From contig NZ_CH672414.1 in assembly GCF_000152785.1 (NCBI RefSeq), forward strand, positions 1,019,472-1,083,471: a DNA stretch of 64,000 nt, in the 5' to 3' direction. Shown one piece after another: positions 36,065-45,093 of the stretch. A program made the translations under genes and the position numbers. Positions within the stretch are counted from its first letter, which is position 1. Each line of letters starts with the position of its first letter. This stretch comes from Yoonia vestfoldensis SKA53 (GTDB lineage: Bacteria; Pseudomonadota; Alphaproteobacteria; Rhodobacterales; Rhodobacteraceae). Under the pieces are notes generated by a model. That model searched no databases, was not told the origin of the DNA, and saw only the letters and a list, made by a program, of their open reading frames with translations.

Positions 36065-36906
36065 GCGGGATTGACGATCTGCCGCCACTGCGCGAGGTGA
36101 TTGCGCGCTATGACCTGGCGCCGAAGAAATCATTGGGGCAAAATTTTCTTCTGGATCTGAACCTGACCGCGCGCATCGCGCGGCTGGCAGGGGATCTGGC
36201 GGGGGCCGATGTGCTGGAGATCGGCCCCGGCCCCGGCGGGTTGACGCGCGGCTTGTTGGCGTCCGGCGCGCGCCGGGTGCTGGCGATCGAGAAAGACCCC
36301 CGCTGCCTGCCCGCCCTAGCCGAGATAGCCGCCCGCTTTCCGGGCCGTTTGCAGGTGATCGAAGGCGATGCGCTGGCGATTGATCCGCTGGAATATCTGC
36401 AAGCCCCGATCAAGGTGGCCGCCAACCTGCCCTATAATGTCGGGACAGAATTGCTGGTGCGCTGGCTGACGCCGCAGGTCTGGCCGCCGTTTTGGGATAG
36501 CCTGACGCTGATGTTCCAGCGCGAGGTCGCGGAACGCATCGTGGCCCAGCCCGGTGGCAAAGCTTACGGGCGGCTGGCGCTGCTGGCGCAATGGCGCGCG
36601 GATGCGAAAATCGTGATGAACCTGCCGCCCGAGGTATTCAGCCCGCCGCCCAAGGTGCATTCGGCGGTCGTCCATCTGACCGCCCTGCCCGCGCCGCGCT
36701 ATCCCGCCGACCCGGCCGTGTTGAACATGGTAGTGGCTGCCGCGTTCAACCAGCGCCGCAAGATGCTGCGCTCGGCGCTGAAATCCGTCAGCCCCGCGAT
36801 CGAGGATCATTTGCAAGAGGTCGGCATCAAGCCGACAGAACGCGCCGAACAGGTCGGGCTAGAGGCGTTTTGTGCGCTGGCGCGCAGCCTGAAAGCCGCG
36901 CGCTAG
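36061..36906 (+). CDS. rsmA: 16S rRNA dimethyladenosine transferase
   Basis: This 281-residue enzyme dimethylates A1518 and A1519 of 16S rRNA late in 30S assembly. Motifs: [11 protein letters not shown] (residues 21-31), the SAM site [12 protein letters not shown] (about 50-61), the catalytic NLPYNV (near 123-128), and the C-terminal [14 protein letters not shown]. It is the last gene of the lptF operon. Confidence 0.97.
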   Translation: MSGIDDLPPLREVIARYDLAPKKSLGQNFLLDLNLTARIARLAGDLAGADVLEIGPGPGGLTRGLLASGARRVLAIEKDPRCLPALAEIAARFPGRLQVIEGDALAIDPLEYLQAPIKVAANLPYNVGTELLVRWLTPQVWPPFWDSLTLMFQREVAERIVAQPGGKAYGRLALLAQWRADAKIVMNLPPEVFSPPPKVHSAVVHLTALPAPRYPADPAVLNMVVAAAFNQRRKMLRSALKSVSPAIEDHLQEVGIKPTERAEQVGLEAFCALARSLKAAR

Positions 36907-36909
36907 GGT

Positions 36910-37455
36910 CTATTCGGCAGCTTCGGGCGTTGTTGCAGCGCCGTCGCGGTTGTCGGGGCGCGGCTTGCGCGGGGCGCGGGGCTTGCGCGCACGCTGTTGC
37001 GGCTTTTCTTCGGGGGTTTCGACCAGACCCGCATCGGGGCCTTGCGCGCCCAGATCATCGGTCTCGCGCGGGTCGGGGCGCTCAACGGCAGCAGGCTGGT
37101 CATTGCCGGCTTGTTCTTGTGCCTGCATCCGGTCGTTGCGTTCCTTGTCGCGTTCGGCCTGCCGTTCGCGGTTCTGCGCTTCGAGTTCGTCGCGGCGCTG
37201 GTCAACCTCGCGCTGCGCTTCGGCCAGAAGACGGGTGTAATGTTCAGCATGCTGGGCAAAGTTTTCCGCATTCACCCGGTCATTGGACAATTGCGCATCG
37301 CGGTGCAGCTGGTTGTATTTTTCAATGATCTGCTGGGGCGTGCCGCGCACCTTGCCATCGGGTCCCGAGCTTTCGAAAACGCGGTTGATGATGTTTCCGC
37401 CCGAAGGACGTGGCGTGCGGTTCTTGTTGCGCGACCGTGACTTGGATGATCTCAT
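36910..37455 (-). CDS. DUF4167 protein, highly charged
   Basis: This 181-residue protein starts at ATG 37455 (MRSSKSRSRNKNRTPRPSGG). Its first 75 residues are the DUF4167 domain (NIINRVFESSGPDGKVRGTP, QIIEKYNQLHRDAQLSNDRV, NAENFAQHAEHYTRLL). The rest is low-complexity Arg/Glu/Gln-rich sequence with alternating charges, and the C-terminus has an Arg/Lys-rich stretch (RKPRAPRKPRPDN), so nucleic-acid or ribosome binding is plausible. DUF4167 is found throughout Alphaproteobacteria with no established function. It lies downstream of prfA-prmC on the same strand after a 212-base gap and converges on rsmA with three bases between stops. Confidence 0.88.
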   Translation of the reverse strand: MRSSKSRSRNKNRTPRPSGGNIINRVFESSGPDGKVRGTPQQIIEKYNQLHRDAQLSNDRVNAENFAQHAEHYTRLLAEAQREVDQRRDELEAQNRERQAERDKERNDRMQAQEQAGNDQPAAVERPDPRETDDLGAQGPDAGLVETPEEKPQQRARKPRAPRKPRPDNRDGAATTPEAAE

Positions 37456-37667
37456 TGATATGCTTTCGAGCCTTTGGCAGACCTTGCGCTGGCGCTGTAT
37501 CGCGCAGCGGCGCGTCATTGATGTGGTGGCCTTGGAATGTTTTGGCAACTGATCGGAGAGAGAATAATACTCTCGTACCCATCCGATACACCGCACTAAG
37601 CATGGCAGGCCCGGCAAGACAAGTCAAAATTGCCGTCACCTGCCAGAATAGCGGCCAAGCGCCGCGA

Positions 37668-38501
37668 TCAGGCCGCAGCTGCGCCCCAGCGCCCGGCGAT
37701 CCCGCGGTCGCGTCCGTCCAGATCGGGGATCACGCGCAGGTCGGTGAACCCCGCCGCGCGCAACAGGGCGCTGACATCTGACGCCTGTGTCGGCCCGATT
37801 TCCACGATCAACCGACCGCCCGGTGCCAGATGCGCCCCTGCCCCCGCCGCGATGATCCGGTAGTACGACAGCCCGTCAGCACCGTCGGTCAGGGCCAGAT
37901 GCGGCTCGTGCAGGCGCACCTCGGGTTGCAGGCCGGCCATTTCGGTTGCCGCGATATAGGGCGGGTTCGACACGATCAGATCAAAGCTGCCAGTGACGGC
38001 GGTGAACCAGTCGGACCTGACCAATGTCGCGCGCTGATCCAGCCCAAGCGCGCTGCGGTTCTGCGCCGCCACCGCCAATGCGGCATCCGACAGATCGACG
38101 CCCAGCCCTGTCGCCTGCGGACGCGCCGCCAGCAGCGACAACAAGATGCAGCCTGATCCGGTGCCAAGGTCCAGAACATGCGCGAAAGGGTCTGCCAAAG
38201 CCGCTGTCACGATGGCTTCGGTGTCAGGGCGCGGGTCCAGCACATCGGGTGTCACGATGAAGCGGTGGTCATAAAAGTCGCGGTAGCCCAGCAGATGCGA
38301 CAAGGGCGCGCGCGCGGCACGGCGCGCCACGAGCGCGGCAAAATGCGCGCTATCCCCCGTCACATGCGCCCAGATCAGGCGCGATTCGTGACCGGGGTCC
38401 CCGACCCCGGCTGCGCCAAGCTGCGCATGACCCTGGTTCATGGCCGCCTGATCTGCCGCCGTCATATCCCAGAACCGCCCACCTGCGAAAAATCCGCTCA
38501 C
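37668..38501 (-). CDS. prmC: Release factor glutamine methyltransferase
   Basis: This 277-residue SAM enzyme methylates the Gln of the GGQ motif in release factors. The SAM site is [15 protein letters not shown] (near residue 112) and the catalytic motif NPPYIAA is near 180. Its ATG overlaps the prfA stop by four bases, so enzyme and substrate are cotranslated from one transcript. Confidence 0.96.
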   Translation of the reverse strand: MSGFFAGGRFWDMTAADQAAMNQGHAQLGAAGVGDPGHESRLIWAHVTGDSAHFAALVARRAARAPLSHLLGYRDFYDHRFIVTPDVLDPRPDTEAIVTAALADPFAHVLDLGTGSGCILLSLLAARPQATGLGVDLSDAALAVAAQNRSALGLDQRATLVRSDWFTAVTGSFDLIVSNPPYIAATEMAGLQPEVRLHEPHLALTDGADGLSYYRIIAAGAGAHLAPGGRLIVEIGPTQASDVSALLRAAGFTDLRVIPDLDGRDRGIAGRWGAAAA

Positions 38502-39553
38502 GCGCCCATCTCGGCCAAAAGCGCTGCCTGCGCTTCGGATTGCAGCGCGTCGATGATCGTATCCAGATCGCCCGCCATCACCTGCCCCAGCGAATAAAGT
38601 GTGAGGTTGATCCGGTGATCGGTCAGCCGCCCTTGGGGGAAATTATAGGTGCGGATACGCTCAGATCGGTCGCCCGACCCGACCTGCGCTTTGCGATCGG
38701 CCGATCTTTCGCCATCGATCCGCTGGCGTTCCAGATCGAACAGCCGCGTTTTCAGCACTTGCATCGCGATTTCACGGTTGCGGTGCTGCGATTTTTCCGC
38801 GCTGACCACGATCAAGCCGGTCGGGATATGCAAGATCCGCACCGCCGAATCGGTGGTGTTGACATGCTGGCCGCCCGATCCGCTGGCGCGCATCGTATCG
38901 ATGCGCAGGTCATTCGGATTGATCTGGATATCAACATCCTGCGCCTCGGGCAAAACGGCGACGGTGGCGGCGGATGTATGAATGCGCCCGCCGCTTTCGG
39001 TTTCAGGCACGCGCTGGACACGGTGAACACCGCTTTCGTATTTCAGCCGGGCGAACACACCTTCACCCGCGACGCGCGCCACGACCTCCTTGATCCCGCC
39101 CAATTCGGTCTGGCTCTGCTCGAGGATCTCGAAGCGCCAGCCCATGTTTTCGGCATAGCGTTGATACATCCGCAACAGATCGCCCGCAAAAAGCGACGCC
39201 TCGTCCCCGCCGGTGCCAGGGCGGATTTCGAGCAAGGCAGGGCGCGCATCGGCGGCATCTTTCGGCAGCAGCGCCAGTTGCACGGCATGCTCGGATGCGG
39301 CCAGCGCGGCCTTCAGCTCCGGCAGCTCATCTTCGGCCAGCGCGCGCATTTCGGGGTCTTTGAGCAACGCCTGCGTATCAATCATCTGCGCCAACAGGTC
39401 CTTATAGGCGGTCACTGTGTCCACCACGGGGCGCAATTCGGCATATTCGCGCCCAAGGGCCGCGATATCCCCGCCATGGGCGGCATCCGACATCTTGGCT
39501 TCCAGAAACCGGAAACGGTCGATGATCTGTTCGATTTTGTCAGCGGCTATCAT
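38498..39553 (-). CDS. prfA: Peptide chain release factor 1
   Basis: This 351-residue factor terminates translation at UAA and UAG. The GGQ motif is in [17 protein letters not shown] (near residue 228-230), and the RF1-type [18 protein letters not shown] precedes it. The RF-2 frameshift is absent, and the length suits RF1. It starts operon prfA-prmC. Confidence 0.97.
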   Translation of the reverse strand: MIAADKIEQIIDRFRFLEAKMSDAAHGGDIAALGREYAELRPVVDTVTAYKDLLAQMIDTQALLKDPEMRALAEDELPELKAALAASEHAVQLALLPKDAADARPALLEIRPGTGGDEASLFAGDLLRMYQRYAENMGWRFEILEQSQTELGGIKEVVARVAGEGVFARLKYESGVHRVQRVPETESGGRIHTSAATVAVLPEAQDVDIQINPNDLRIDTMRASGSGGQHVNTTDSAVRILHIPTGLIVVSAEKSQHRNREIAMQVLKTRLFDLERQRIDGERSADRKAQVGSGDRSERIRTYNFPQGRLTDHRINLTLYSLGQVMAGDLDTIIDALQSEAQAALLAEMGA

Positions 39554-39571
39554 GGCGCCCCGATTGGCCGA

Positions 39572-40018
39572 TCAAGGGGCCGTGGTCAAGGGGCCAAGCT
39601 GGTCCAGCCAATCCAGCACCCGCGCGCGGTTCACCCCCATATCCGCTTGACCAAAGGTCAGACGGCCATGGATTACCAGCAAATCGCCCTGCACCGCGAC
39701 GGTTGTGTGGTCGGGAAAACCCCAGATCAGCGACCGTGTCTGATAGGTCATCATCCCCGCATCCACACTGCCCGCGATGGCCCGCGTGCGCGGTGTGGCG
39801 CGCGCGATGGTGTCAATTGCAGCCAGTACCTGCGCTGGGTCAGCGGTGATCTGGCGGACCGCCATGAACCCGCCGGTGGCCATCACATCGCCCGCAGATG
39901 CAACCGCGGCGATCTGATGCCAACGCGCAGCATCGGTCGGGGCAAGACGCACATAGGCCATCAGCCCAAGGATCACGATGCCCAGAACCACCAAGGCGCG
40001 GACCATGATGGTCAGCAT
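39572..40018 (-). CDS. DUF1499 family membrane-anchored protein
   Basis: This 148-residue protein has one N-terminal helix (MLTIMVRALVVLGIVILGLMA, split about 3-22) and a soluble domain with DUF1499 features: VRQITADPAQVLAAIDTIARATPRTRAIAGS (split) and SLIWGFPDHTTVAV, ending in INRARVLDWL-like sequence. I start at ATG 40018; an ATG 48 bases upstream adds Cys-rich residues of little sense, and one 12 bases downstream is also possible. Function unknown. It lies between speB and prfA on the same strand. Confidence 0.75.
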   Translation of the reverse strand: MLTIMVRALVVLGIVILGLMAYVRLAPTDAARWHQIAAVASAGDVMATGGFMAVRQITADPAQVLAAIDTIARATPRTRAIAGSVDAGMMTYQTRSLIWGFPDHTTVAVQGDLLVIHGRLTFGQADMGVNRARVLDWLDQLGPLTTAP

Positions 40019-40079
40019 CGGACAGCGCTTTGCGCCATGGCCACACAGCACAAGCATCGTGTACATTCAAAAAATAACA

Positions 40080-41048
40080 TCACTTTTTCCTTTTGTTCCA
40101 AAGCGTTAGACAGCAAAGCTCCATCGCCACATGCGCACCGGCAATCGCCGTAGCCCCGGTGGTGTCATAAGGCGGCGAGACTTCGACAATATCACCGCCT
40201 ACCATATTGATCCCCGCCAGATCGCGCAAAATCGCTGCCGCCTGCCAACTGGCCAACCCGCCCCAGACCGGCGTGCCGGTGCCAGGCGCAAAGGCCGGGT
40301 CCAATGCGTCGATGTCAAAGGTTACATAGGCCGGATGATCCGCCACGATCCCGCGCACCTCGGCCACGACATCGGCGACACCGCGTTCATGGCAGGACCG
40401 CGCATCGATGTAACGCATGCCCATATAATCATCACATTCGGTGCGGATGCCGATCTGGACCGAGCGCGCCGGGTCCACCAGACCCAGCTTGACCGCCTTG
40501 TACATGAACGTGCCATGATCAATCCGCGCCATATCATCATCGAACCACAAATCCGAATGCGCATCAAACTGGATTACCGACAGCGGCCCGTATTTTGCGG
40601 CATAGGCACGCAGGATCGGCAGGGTGATGAAATGATCGCCACCCAAGGTCACGCTGGCCGCCCCTGCGCCCAGAATCCGCGCGATATGCGCCTCGACCAG
40701 CGCCGGCACGCCCGCCACATTGGCGTAATCAAACGCCATATCGCCGTAATCTACGATGGAAAACTCCGACAAAGGATCAAACCCGTCCCAGCCATAAGGC
40801 GGATCATAGGGCTGCAAACACGACGCCTCGCGGATCGCGCGCGGACCAAAGCGCGCACCGGGGCGATGGGTGACCGCCTGATCAAACGGCACGCCCGTTA
40901 CCACCAGATCAACCCCTGTCAGGTCCTTGGTATAGGCCCGGCGCAAAAACGACACCGCCCCGCCAAAGGCATTCTCGAACGCCAAACCGCGCCGGTCCTG
41001 CCGTGTAAAGGCCAGATCAACCTGCCCTTTCGCATCTTCCAAAGCCAT
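40080..41048 (-). CDS. speB: Agmatinase (ureohydrolase family)
   Basis: This 322-residue manganese enzyme hydrolyses agmatine to putrescine and urea. Metal ligands are in LGGDHFITLP (His near residue 138), QFDAHSDLWFDD (near 160-164) and TFDIDALDPAFAPGTGTPV (near 245). Related guanidino hydrolases (guanidinobutyrase, guanidinopropionase) share these motifs, so the precise substrate is not certain. The gene follows the M20 amidohydrolase by 52 bases, a space filled by a copy of the dispersed repeat. Confidence 0.88.
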   Translation of the reverse strand: MALEDAKGQVDLAFTRQDRRGLAFENAFGGAVSFLRRAYTKDLTGVDLVVTGVPFDQAVTHRPGARFGPRAIREASCLQPYDPPYGWDGFDPLSEFSIVDYGDMAFDYANVAGVPALVEAHIARILGAGAASVTLGGDHFITLPILRAYAAKYGPLSVIQFDAHSDLWFDDDMARIDHGTFMYKAVKLGLVDPARSVQIGIRTECDDYMGMRYIDARSCHERGVADVVAEVRGIVADHPAYVTFDIDALDPAFAPGTGTPVWGGLASWQAAAILRDLAGINMVGGDIVEVSPPYDTTGATAIAGAHVAMELCCLTLWNKRKK

Positions 41049-41056
41049 TCTTCACA

Positions 41057-41090
41057 CCTTCTTATTTCCAAAAATACTCCCGCCGGAGGC
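41057..41090 (-). repeat. Dispersed intergenic repeat copy between amidohydrolase and speB
   Basis: Read on the minus strand the copy begins GCCTCCGGCGGGAGTATTTT and ends GGAAATAAGAAGG. It fills the gap between the M20 stop and the speB start, and its AAGAAGG end supplies the speB ribosome-binding site. Confidence 0.8.
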
Positions 41091-41100
41091 ATCAAAGGTA

Positions 41101-42258
41101 TCACGCGACCGGCAAGGCACGCTCGACAATGCGGGCAAAGAACGACGCACCCACAGGCGACAGCGCATCATCGAAATCATACCCCGGATGATGCAGCCCC
41201 GCCGTGTCCCCATTGCCAACAAACAGATAGGCCCCGGGGCGCTGGTGAAGCATATAGGCGAAATCCTCGGCCCCCATTTCAGGGGCGGCATCCGCAACGA
41301 CATCGGCCGAAATCTCGCGCGCGACGTCGGCGGCAAAGGCGGTCTTGTCGGGATCATTGACTGTCGCAGGATAGCCGATCTCGTAATCCAGCGTCGCCGT
41401 GACGCCATAGGATGCGGCCTGCCCAGCCACGATCCCTTCCAGACGGTCCCTGACCATGGCCTGCACCGCAGGATCGAATGTGCGCACCGTGCCGTTGATA
41501 TAGCCGGTATCGGGGATCACATTATCCACCGTGCCAGTGTGGATCTGCGTGACCGAGACGACCAGCTGGTCAAAGGCGAAATGGTTGCGGCTGACGATGG
41601 TCTGGATCGCGCTGACGATCCCCACGCAAGCAACCACCGGATCAGCGGTGTCATGCGGCATGGCCCCATGGCCACCGCGGCCTTTGACATGGATATGGAA
41701 CGTGTCCACCGCCGCCATGATCGGGCCGGGGGTGGTGTAAAACGCCCCCACAGCCGTGCCGGGGGCATTGTGCAGGGCGTAAACCTCGGCCACGTCGAAT
41801 GTATCAAGGATCCCTGCGTTAACCATCACCTCTGCACCGCCACCGGCCTCTTCGGCGGGCTGGAAAATCAGCGCGACACGGCCTGCAAAATTGCGCGTCT
41901 CGGCCAGATATTTTGCCGCCCCCAGCAGCATGGTCGTATGTCCGTCATGGCCGCAGGCATGCATCGCGCCCTTGACGGTGGATGCGTAATCCAGCCCCGT
42001 CACCTCCTCCATCGGCAGCGCATCCATATCGGCACGCAGCCCGATGGTGCGGCCCGCACCCTGCCCGTTGATGATGGCGACAATGCCGCTGGTGGCGATT
42101 CTCTCGTGGATTTCATCGACCCCGAAATCACGCAGCTTTTGCGCGACAAAGGCCGCCGTCTGGTGGCAATCGAACTGTAATTCGGGATGCGCGTGCAGGT
42201 GCCTGCGCCAGCCTGTCATCTCTGCGGTGAAATCGGCGATACGGTTGATGACGGGCAT
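41101..42258 (-). CDS. M20 family amidohydrolase (hippurate hydrolase-like)
   Basis: This 385-residue di-metal amidohydrolase cleaves N-acyl amino acids or similar amides. It starts at ATG 42258 (MPVINRIADFTAEMTGWRRH) with AAGGAAAG upstream. The metal-binding motifs are HAHPELQFD (near residue 21), MHACGHDGHTTMLLGAA (near 100) and QPAEEAGGGAEVM (near 134); the C-terminal EMGAEDFAYML region contains the last ligand. The domain between about 180-290 is the dimerisation lid. Location before speB suggests nitrogen scavenging, as an inference. Confidence 0.92.
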   Translation of the reverse strand: MPVINRIADFTAEMTGWRRHLHAHPELQFDCHQTAAFVAQKLRDFGVDEIHERIATSGIVAIINGQGAGRTIGLRADMDALPMEEVTGLDYASTVKGAMHACGHDGHTTMLLGAAKYLAETRNFAGRVALIFQPAEEAGGGAEVMVNAGILDTFDVAEVYALHNAPGTAVGAFYTTPGPIMAAVDTFHIHVKGRGGHGAMPHDTADPVVACVGIVSAIQTIVSRNHFAFDQLVVSVTQIHTGTVDNVIPDTGYINGTVRTFDPAVQAMVRDRLEGIVAGQAASYGVTATLDYEIGYPATVNDPDKTAFAADVAREISADVVADAAPEMGAEDFAYMLHQRPGAYLFVGNGDTAGLHHPGYDFDDALSPVGASFFARIVERALPVA

Positions 42259-42320
42259 GGGATGGTGCTTTCCTTGACTTGGCAATAGGGTCAGTTGATC
42301 CCAAGTTGAAGGTGGCTGCA

Positions 42321-43142
42321 ATGGCGCAAGATGCCCTGATCCATGACCCTGACGGCGGTATGCAGCGTCTTTTGGAAATCATGCGCCGGTTGCGCGACCC
42401 GGCCACGGGCTGTCCTTGGGATATCGTGCAGGATTTCGACACGATCGCGCCCTATACGATCGAAGAAGCCTATGAGGTCGCAGATGCCATCGCCCGCGCC
42501 GACTGGCCCGACCTCGAAGGCGAATTAGGCGATCTGTTGCTGCAAACCGTCTATCACGCGCAAATCGGGGCCGAGGCCGGGCATTTCACCTTTGATAGCG
42601 TGGTGCGCAATATCGCCGACAAGATGGTCGCGCGCCATCCGCATGTCTTTGGCGATCACAACCGCGACAAAACGGCCGACCAGCAGGTCGCCGATTGGGA
42701 AAAGATCAAGGCCGCCGAGCGCGCAGACCGCGCGCAGGGCGGTGTGCTCGACGGGGTGGCGCTTGGGCTGCCGGCGCTGATGCGCGCGGTCAAACTGCAA
42801 AAACGCGCCGCGCGGGTCGGGTTCGACTGGCCCGACACATCGCATGTGCTGGACAAGATCATCGAGGAAGCAGGCGAGCTTGTCGCCGCGCGCGACACCA
42901 TGACCCAGACCGAAATCACCGATGAAATGGGCGATCTGTTATTCGTGCTGGCCAATTTGGCGCGCCATCTGGGTGTCGACCCAGAGGCGGCGCTGCGCGG
43001 CACCAATGAAAAATTCACCCGCCGTTTCAGAGGGATCGAAGCCGCATTGGCCGCACAGGGCAAAACCCCCGCCGATAGCGACCTTGCCGAAATGGATGCG
43101 CTGTGGGACGCGCAAAAGGCGCTCGAAAAGGGCCGAAAATAG
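42321..43142 (+). CDS. mazG: Nucleoside triphosphate pyrophosphohydrolase MazG
   Basis: This 273-residue protein has two tandem MazG domains. The first holds CPWDIVQ and EEAYEVADAI with ELGDLLLQ (about residues 33-80); the second holds EEAGELVAARD and EMGDLLFVLANLARHL (about 185-220), each with the EExxE and ExxD metal sites. It hydrolyses NTPs to NMPs and cleans abnormal nucleotides. I start at ATG 42321, preceded by GAAGGTGG. Confidence 0.95.
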   Translation: MAQDALIHDPDGGMQRLLEIMRRLRDPATGCPWDIVQDFDTIAPYTIEEAYEVADAIARADWPDLEGELGDLLLQTVYHAQIGAEAGHFTFDSVVRNIADKMVARHPHVFGDHNRDKTADQQVADWEKIKAAERADRAQGGVLDGVALGLPALMRAVKLQKRAARVGFDWPDTSHVLDKIIEEAGELVAARDTMTQTEITDEMGDLLFVLANLARHLGVDPEAALRGTNEKFTRRFRGIEAALAAQGKTPADSDLAEMDALWDAQKALEKGRK

Positions 43143-43163
43143 CCCGACTAAAATATTCAGGTA

Positions 43164-43192
43164 TTGACCCAAGTAAAAGAGTCGGGTTTACA
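43164..43192 (+). promoter_or_regulatory. Promoter with possible iron-responsive element
   Basis: TTGACC (43164-43169) and TTTACA (43187-43192) are separated by 17 bases, a good -35/-10 pair. ACCC and GGGT inside it form a weak dyad across the spacer, reminiscent of the iron-regulated Rhodobacterales sites (Iron-Rhodo-box). It lies 30 bases before the iron-binding protein ATG. Confidence 0.5.
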
Positions 43193-43220
43193 GGCGCCAG
43201 TTCAACCAAGGAGTCTTCCC

Positions 43221-44225
43221 ATGAACCTGCGTCACATCCTTTTGGCCAGCACCTGTGCCGCCATCGCCGGGCCTGCCATCGCCGATGTCAATATCTACAC
43301 CACCCGTGAACCCGTCCTGATCCAGCCGGTCATGGATGCGTTCACCGCCGAAACCGGCATTGCCGTGAACCTGTCCTACATTGATGACGGTCTGGTCGAG
43401 CGTCTGACCGCCGAAGGCGCGCGTTCGCCCGCCGATCTGGTGATGACAGTCGATATCGCCAACCTTAAGCAGATCGTTGATGCCGGTGTGGTGCAGGCAG
43501 TGGAAAGCGATGTTCTGAACGCGGCGATCCCTGCCGAGCTGCGCTCGGACGAAAACCTGTGGTTCGGCCTGACCACCCGCGCGCGGATTATCTACGCCTC
43601 GAAAGACCGCGTGGCCGATGGCGAAGTCACCACCTACGAAGACCTGACCAGCGACAAATGGGAAGGTCGGATTTGTTCGCGTTCCGGCCTGAACAATTAC
43701 AGCCTTGCACTTCTGTCTGCGGTGATCGCGCATAAAGGCGAAGACGGCGCGCGTGAATGGGCCGCTGGCCTGCGCGAAAATCTGGCCCGCAAGCCCGAAG
43801 GCAACGACCGCGCGCAGGTCCGCGCGATCTGGGCCGGTGAATGTGACATCAGCCTTGGCAATACCTATTACATGGGCGGCATGTTGGCCGATCCCGAACA
43901 GCAGGAATGGGCCAATTCCGTGCGCATCATTTTCCCGACATTCCAAGATGGCGGCACCCATGTGAACGTGTCCGGTGTGGCCATGACGCAATCCGCCCCC
44001 AACCGTGACGAAGCCGTGCAATTGATGGAATTCCTTGTCTCGCCAGACGCGCAGGCGATCTATGCGGAAACCAACCACGAATACCCTGTGCTGGCAGGTG
44101 CGGCGCGGTCCGAACTGGTATCCAGCTGGGGTGAATTCACGCCAGATACGGTCGATCTGAACGCACTGGCCGCGAACCGTCCGGTATCTGTGCGGATCAC
44201 CGAAGAAGTGAATTTCGACGGCTAA
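43221..44225 (+). CDS. Ferric iron ABC transporter substrate-binding protein (FutA/FbpA-like)
   Basis: This 334-residue periplasmic protein has a signal peptide (residues 1-22, MNLRHILLASTCAAIAGPAIA) and the two-lobed fold of bacterial ferric-binding proteins: NIYTTREPVLIQPVMDAF at the start, DLVMTVDIANL, ITRARIIYASKD-like sequence, and the Tyr pair in GNTYYMGGML (near 210) that coordinates Fe(III). AAGGAG precedes the ATG. No permease or ATPase gene is adjacent, so it is an orphan in this window. A strong hairpin follows. Confidence 0.92.
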   Translation: MNLRHILLASTCAAIAGPAIADVNIYTTREPVLIQPVMDAFTAETGIAVNLSYIDDGLVERLTAEGARSPADLVMTVDIANLKQIVDAGVVQAVESDVLNAAIPAELRSDENLWFGLTTRARIIYASKDRVADGEVTTYEDLTSDKWEGRICSRSGLNNYSLALLSAVIAHKGEDGAREWAAGLRENLARKPEGNDRAQVRAIWAGECDISLGNTYYMGGMLADPEQQEWANSVRIIFPTFQDGGTHVNVSGVAMTQSAPNRDEAVQLMEFLVSPDAQAIYAETNHEYPVLAGAARSELVSSWGEFTPDTVDLNALAANRPVSVRITEEVNFDG

Positions 44226-44240
44226 CGCCGATAAGAAAAG

Positions 44241-44263
44241 CTGGGGGGCTGTCGGCCCCCCAG
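44241..44263 (+). terminator. GC-rich hairpin after the iron-binding protein gene
   Basis: CTGGGGGGC (44241-44249) and GCCCCCCAG (44255-44263) make a perfect nine-base stem with loop TGTCG, 16 bases after the stop codon. The T run is missing. A second hairpin follows at 44281-44309. Confidence 0.65.
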
Positions 44264-44280
44264 ACCCCCCCGAGGATTAA

Positions 44281-44309
44281 CGTCAAATCGCGCTTTGCGC
44301 GAATTGACG
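44281..44309. other. Long inverted repeat before the SDR gene
   Basis: Arms CGTCAAATCGCGC (44281-44293) and GCGCGAATTGACG (44297-44309) pair at 12 of 13 positions around loop TTT. It lies midway between two genes on the same strand and could add to termination or be a protein-binding site. Confidence 0.5.
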
Positions 44310-44376
44310 GGCTCGGAAGATGGGGGTTTCCATTTCGATAATGTTTCGGCAGGTTTTGCCGTAACGGGGGGAATGG

Positions 44377-45093
44377 ATGGATATTTCAACAGCAGTGGTG
44401 ATTGTGACGGGCGGCGCATCCGGTCTGGGGGCGGCGACGGCGCAGGCCTTTGTGGCCGCAGGCGCGCAGGTGACGATCTTTGATCGCGATCCGGCGGGTG
44501 CAGATTTTGCAGCACAGATAGGCGCAGGATTCGCGCAGGTCGATGTCACCGATGAGGCCAGCGTGAGCGCGGGGTTGGATCAGGTCGCGGGTCTGAATGT
44601 TGTGGTTAATTGCGCAGGCATCGCCACGGCCGAAAAGACGCTGGGCCGCGATGGCCCGCACCGGCAGGACAGCTTTGCACGCACGATCGACATCAATCTT
44701 TGTGGCACGTTCAATGTCGCGCGCCTTGCCGCCGCACGCATGGCGCAGGGGGGCGTGATCATCAACACGGCCTCTGTCGCGGCGTTTGACGGGCAAAAGG
44801 GCCAGGCCGCCTATGCCGCGTCCAAGGCGGGCATCGCCGGTCTGTCCTTGCCCATGGCGCGCGATCTGGGGCGCAACGGCATCCGCGTGATGGCCATCGC
44901 ACCGGGGATTTTCCGCACGCCGATGCTGGTATCACTGGGCGAAGATGTGATGGCAGGGCTGGCCAAGGATGTCATTTACCCTGCCCGTCTGGGCGATCCG
45001 GCAGAATTTGCCGCATTGGCGCGGTTCATCGTGGAATGCGATTACCTTAACGGCACCACGATCCGGCTGGACGGCGCGTTGCGGATGCCGTGA
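44377..45093 (+). CDS. Short-chain dehydrogenase/reductase (3-hydroxyacyl-CoA type)
   Basis: This 238-residue NAD(P)-dependent oxidoreductase has the SDR cofactor motif TGGASGLGAA (residues 11-20), VNCAGIA, the catalytic Ser in INTASVAAF, and YAASKAG (Tyr/Lys near 148-152), with the PGIFRTPML segment after it. An Asp (FDRD) after beta-strand 2 suggests NAD. The sequence pattern, especially AEKTLGRDGPH, is that of the HSD17B10/3-hydroxy-2-methylbutyryl-CoA dehydrogenase subgroup, used in isoleucine and fatty-acid breakdown. It converges on uup with no gap. Confidence 0.88.
   Translation: MDISTAVVIVTGGASGLGAATAQAFVAAGAQVTIFDRDPAGADFAAQIGAGFAQVDVTDEASVSAGLDQVAGLNVVVNCAGIATAEKTLGRDGPHRQDSFARTIDINLCGTFNVARLAAARMAQGGVIINTASVAAFDGQKGQAAYAASKAGIAGLSLPMARDLGRNGIRVMAIAPGIFRTPMLVSLGEDVMAGLAKDVIYPARLGDPAEFAALARFIVECDYLNGTTIRLDGALRMP

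Noticed and set aside
38540-40153. A 537-residue plus-strand frame opposite prfA and DUF1499
   Set aside because: It is antisense to conserved genes; the residues are His/Gln/Arg-rich with no recognisable domain.
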